From Deltaproteobacteria bacterium UBA2385 (lineage in GTDB: Bacteria; Myxococcota_A; UBA796; UBA2385), in assembly GCA_002343455.1 (NCBI GenBank), contig DDSR01000230.1:316-6908 (forward strand): a stretch of 6,593 nt of DNA, read 5' to 3'. Shown piece by piece: positions 4,561 through 6,593 of this stretch. A program made the translations under genes and the position numbers. The notes beneath the pieces were generated by a model. That model searched no databases. It had not been told where the DNA came from and was given only the letters and a program-made list of their open reading frames with translations. Position 1 is the first letter of the stretch. The number at the start of each line of letters is the position of its first letter.

Positions 4561-6507
4561 GACAAGTGCCGGCCCCTCGAGATCCCTCCCGACCAGGTCC
4601 TGCAGATGACCGAGGTGGAGTGGTACGAGAAGATCTACCGGGGCGAGGACATGCCCCAGCTGACCCTGCGCGCGGTCCTGATGGGGTCGGTGCTGGGCTT
4701 CTTCCTGGCCTTCACCAACCTGTACATCGGGCTGAAGACCGGCTGGGGCCTGGGCGTGGCGATCACCGCCTGCATCCTGGCCTACGCCATCTGGAACACC
4801 TTCATCAAGATCGGCCTCGCCAAGACGCCGATGACCATCCTCGAGACCAACTGCATGCAGTCGACGGCCTCCTCGGCCGGCTACGCCACCGGCGGCACGA
4901 TGGTCTCGGCCATCGCCGCCCTGGTGATGCTCTCGGCGACCCCGGCCAACCCGCAGGGCGAGCACCTGCCCATCCCGGTGCTGGTCTCCTGGACCTTCTT
5001 CCTGGCGGTGCTGGGCACGGTCCTCGCCATCCCGATGAAGCGCAACCTGATCAACCACGACCGGCTGAAGTTCCCCTCGGGCACCGCCGCCGCCGTGACC
5101 CTGCAGTCGCTGTACAGCGAGGGCGCCGAGGCCATCAAGAAGGCCCGCGCGCTGATGGTCGCCGCCTTGACGGGAGCCGCCTTCCCGCTGCTGATCGACC
5201 TGCCCCTGCGCAGCAACGCCGAGGGCGAGAAGGTCGGCCTGATCCCCGCCAGCTCCAACATCTTCGACTGGCTGCCCGCCCGCGGCACCCACCTCGTCGA
5301 CGGCAAGCTGGAGAGCTTCAAGCCCTCGGACTGGACCATGGTCATGGACCACAACCCGGTCATGATCGCCGCGGGCGCCATCGTCGGCTTGCGGGTCAGC
5401 GTCTGGATGCTGATCGGCAGCCTCGTCCTGATCTTCGCCGTCGGCCCCGAGGCCTACGACGCCGTCTGGATCAGCACCGCCACCGGGGCAGAGCTGCGCG
5501 CCGCCACCGCCCCCTACAAGGCCTGGCGCGAGATCGGCATCTGGCTGGGCGTGCCCATCATGGTCAGCAGCGGCCTGCTGGGCTTCGCCTTGCAGTGGAA
5601 GACCATCGTACGAGCCTTCAGCGGCCTGTCCAAGAAGAAGACCGGCGAGACCAGCGACCTCGTCACCCGGACCGAGGTCCCCTTCTCCTGGTTCGCCATC
5701 GGCGGCGTGCTCAGCGGCGCGGGCGTCATCACCACCGCCCATATGTACTTCGAGGTGCCCTGGATGTACGGCGTCCTGGGCGTCGCCATGACCTTCTTCC
5801 TGGCCCTGGTCGCCTGCCGGGCCACCGGCGAGAGCGACATCACGCCCGTCGGCGCCATGGGCAAGATCATGCAGCTCACCTACGGCGTGCTCATCCCGCA
5901 GAGCACCACCGCCAACCTCGCCACCGCCAGCATCACCGCCAGCGCGGCGGGCTCGGCCGCCGATCTGCTCAACGATCTGAAGAGCGGCTACCTGCTGGGC
6001 GCCAACCCCCGCCGCCAGTTCCTCGCCCAGTTCGCCGGCATCTTCTCCGGCACCGCGGCGACCGTCATGGGCTTCTACCTGCTCGTCCCCGACGCCACCG
6101 CGCTGAACGGCGTCGGCGACCAGCCCCCCGCCTTCCCCGCGCCGGCCGCGCAGGCCTGGAAGGCCGTCGCCGAGGTCTTCAAGCTCGGCCTGGAGAACAT
6201 GCACCCCATGCACCGCGAGGCCATCTGGATCGGCCTGATCATCGGCGCGGTGCTGCTGGCCCTGGAGACCCTGCTGCCCAAGGCGCGGACCTGGCTGCCC
6301 AGCGCGACCGGGCTGGGGCTGGGGCTGATCCTGCCCTTCCAGTATCCCTTCGCGATGGTGCTGGGCGCGGCGATCGCCTGGGGCTGGAGCCGAGCGAACG
6401 CCAAGCAGAGCGAGGACTACCTGGTGCCGATCTCGGCGGGCATCATCGCGGGGGTGTCGATCATGGGCGTACTGGTGGCGATCTTGAACACGCTGCTGGC
6501 GGGCTGA
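4519..6507 (+). CDS. OPT-family (oligopeptide/metal-chelate) transporter
   Basis: This is a large polytopic membrane protein of the OPT superfamily. Known members carry oligopeptides or metal-chelator complexes (the YSL branch) by proton-coupled secondary transport. It has 662 residues, within the family range, with many hydrophobic segments from about 52 to 659. Recognisable motifs are NLYIGLKTGWGLGVA at 67-81, a Gln/Ser/Ala-rich re-entrant-like stretch TNCMQSTASSAGYATGG at 110-126, KFPSGTAAA at 184-192, CRATGESDITPVG at 433-445 and DLKSGYLLGANPR at 486-498. The cytosolic-looking N-terminus (1-50) is polar. I chose the ATG at 4519 because it lies just downstream of a divergent promoter region and leaves the usual polar lead before the first membrane segment. 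Upstream in-frame starts would run into the antiporter gene. No Shine-Dalgarno is visible. There is no partner subunit, as expected for a secondary carrier. The substrate is not predictable from sequence alone. Confidence 0.92.
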   Translation: MSLFQPAPRNQEEVDKCRPLEIPPDQVLQMTEVEWYEKIYRGEDMPQLTLRAVLMGSVLGFFLAFTNLYIGLKTGWGLGVAITACILAYAIWNTFIKIGLAKTPMTILETNCMQSTASSAGYATGGTMVSAIAALVMLSATPANPQGEHLPIPVLVSWTFFLAVLGTVLAIPMKRNLINHDRLKFPSGTAAAVTLQSLYSEGAEAIKKARALMVAALTGAAFPLLIDLPLRSNAEGEKVGLIPASSNIFDWLPARGTHLVDGKLESFKPSDWTMVMDHNPVMIAAGAIVGLRVSVWMLIGSLVLIFAVGPEAYDAVWISTATGAELRAATAPYKAWREIGIWLGVPIMVSSGLLGFALQWKTIVRAFSGLSKKKTGETSDLVTRTEVPFSWFAIGGVLSGAGVITTAHMYFEVPWMYGVLGVAMTFFLALVACRATGESDITPVGAMGKIMQLTYGVLIPQSTTANLATASITASAAGSAADLLNDLKSGYLLGANPRRQFLAQFAGIFSGTAATVMGFYLLVPDATALNGVGDQPPAFPAPAAQAWKAVAEVFKLGLENMHPMHREAIWIGLIIGAVLLALETLLPKARTWLPSATGLGLGLILPFQYPFAMVLGAAIAWGWSRANAKQSEDYLVPISAGIIAGVSIMGVLVAILNTLLAG

Positions 6508-6593
6508 GGTTGGGGAGGAGGGCGGTGGGGCCAGGGGGGGGCTCGGCAATGCCCTGGGAGCCGCCTCGCGGACATACTCGCCGGATTCAAATC
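6508..6593. other. 3' flank of the OPT gene, no gene seen
   Basis: Past the G-rich tract a weak hairpin could form between GGCTC (6540-6544) and GAGCC (6558-6562). No T run follows, so it is not a standard intrinsic terminator. The window ends before any further gene can be recognised. Confidence 0.4.
6512..6541 (+). other. G-quadruplex motif directly after the OPT gene
   Basis: Four G tracts of 4, 3, 4 and 8 bases (6512-6515, 6520-6522, 6527-6530, 6534-6541) are separated by loops of 4, 4 and 3 nt, which meets the usual G3+N1-7 rule. It begins 5 nt after the stop codon and lies on the transcribed-sense strand, so it could form in the mRNA 3' end. The role is unknown, and a chance G-rich spacer is possible. 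Confidence 0.5.

Noticed and set aside
4318..6549. A 743-codon open frame on the minus strand opposite the OPT gene
   Set aside because: It is rich in Gly, Gln, Asp, Ala and Arg with no membrane segments or motifs, and runs antisense to a well-supported transporter. It is a GC-bias shadow.
6540..6562. Hairpin GGCTC/GAGCC as an intrinsic terminator of the OPT gene
   Set aside because: It has only 5 bp, a long loop and no following T tract.

Overview
This is a GC-rich (about 70% by eye) bacterial chromosomal window. It is tightly packed, with seven protein genes, no RNA genes and no sign of a mobile element, integrase, CRISPR array or phage. GTG starts, 4-bp stop/start overlaps and almost no intergenic DNA fit a high-GC Gram-negative. 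A YhhN-type lysoplasmalogenase next to an OPT-family transporter would suit a myxobacterium-like (Myxococcota) genome, but nothing in the sequence settles the taxon.

Layout. 1-1461 (+): the 3' end of an Mrp-type multisubunit cation/proton antiporter operon, namely a truncated mrpF, then mrpG, then an alpha/beta-hydrolase. All three are joined by ATGA or GTGA overlaps and so are probably co-translated. 1462-2229 (-): an SDR oxidoreductase whose stop codon abuts the hydrolase stop with no base between them. 2230-2288: a short divergent spacer. 2289-2921 (+): a lysoplasmalogenase-like membrane protein. 2688-4385 (-): a CPA1/NhaP2-type cation/proton antiporter with a C-terminal RCK_C/TrkA-C-like domain. 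Its open frame runs 234 bp antisense into the lysoplasmalogenase gene. 4386-4518: a divergent promoter region with two back-to-back sigma70-like candidates. 4519-6507 (+): an OPT-family transporter, followed by a G-rich 3' flank with a G-quadruplex motif.

The genes do not form one pathway. The common thread is the membrane: two unrelated cation/proton antiporter families (CPA3/Mrp and CPA1), a polytopic lipid enzyme and a probable proton-coupled OPT transporter. Cation and pH homeostasis is the best-supported theme. The SDR and the hydrolase have no assigned substrate.

I found no convincing new multi-gene system. The points worth checking are the long antisense tail of the antiporter, an unusual acid position in the hydrolase, a start-codon hairpin on the OPT mRNA, the back-to-back promoter pair and the G4 motif after the OPT gene.
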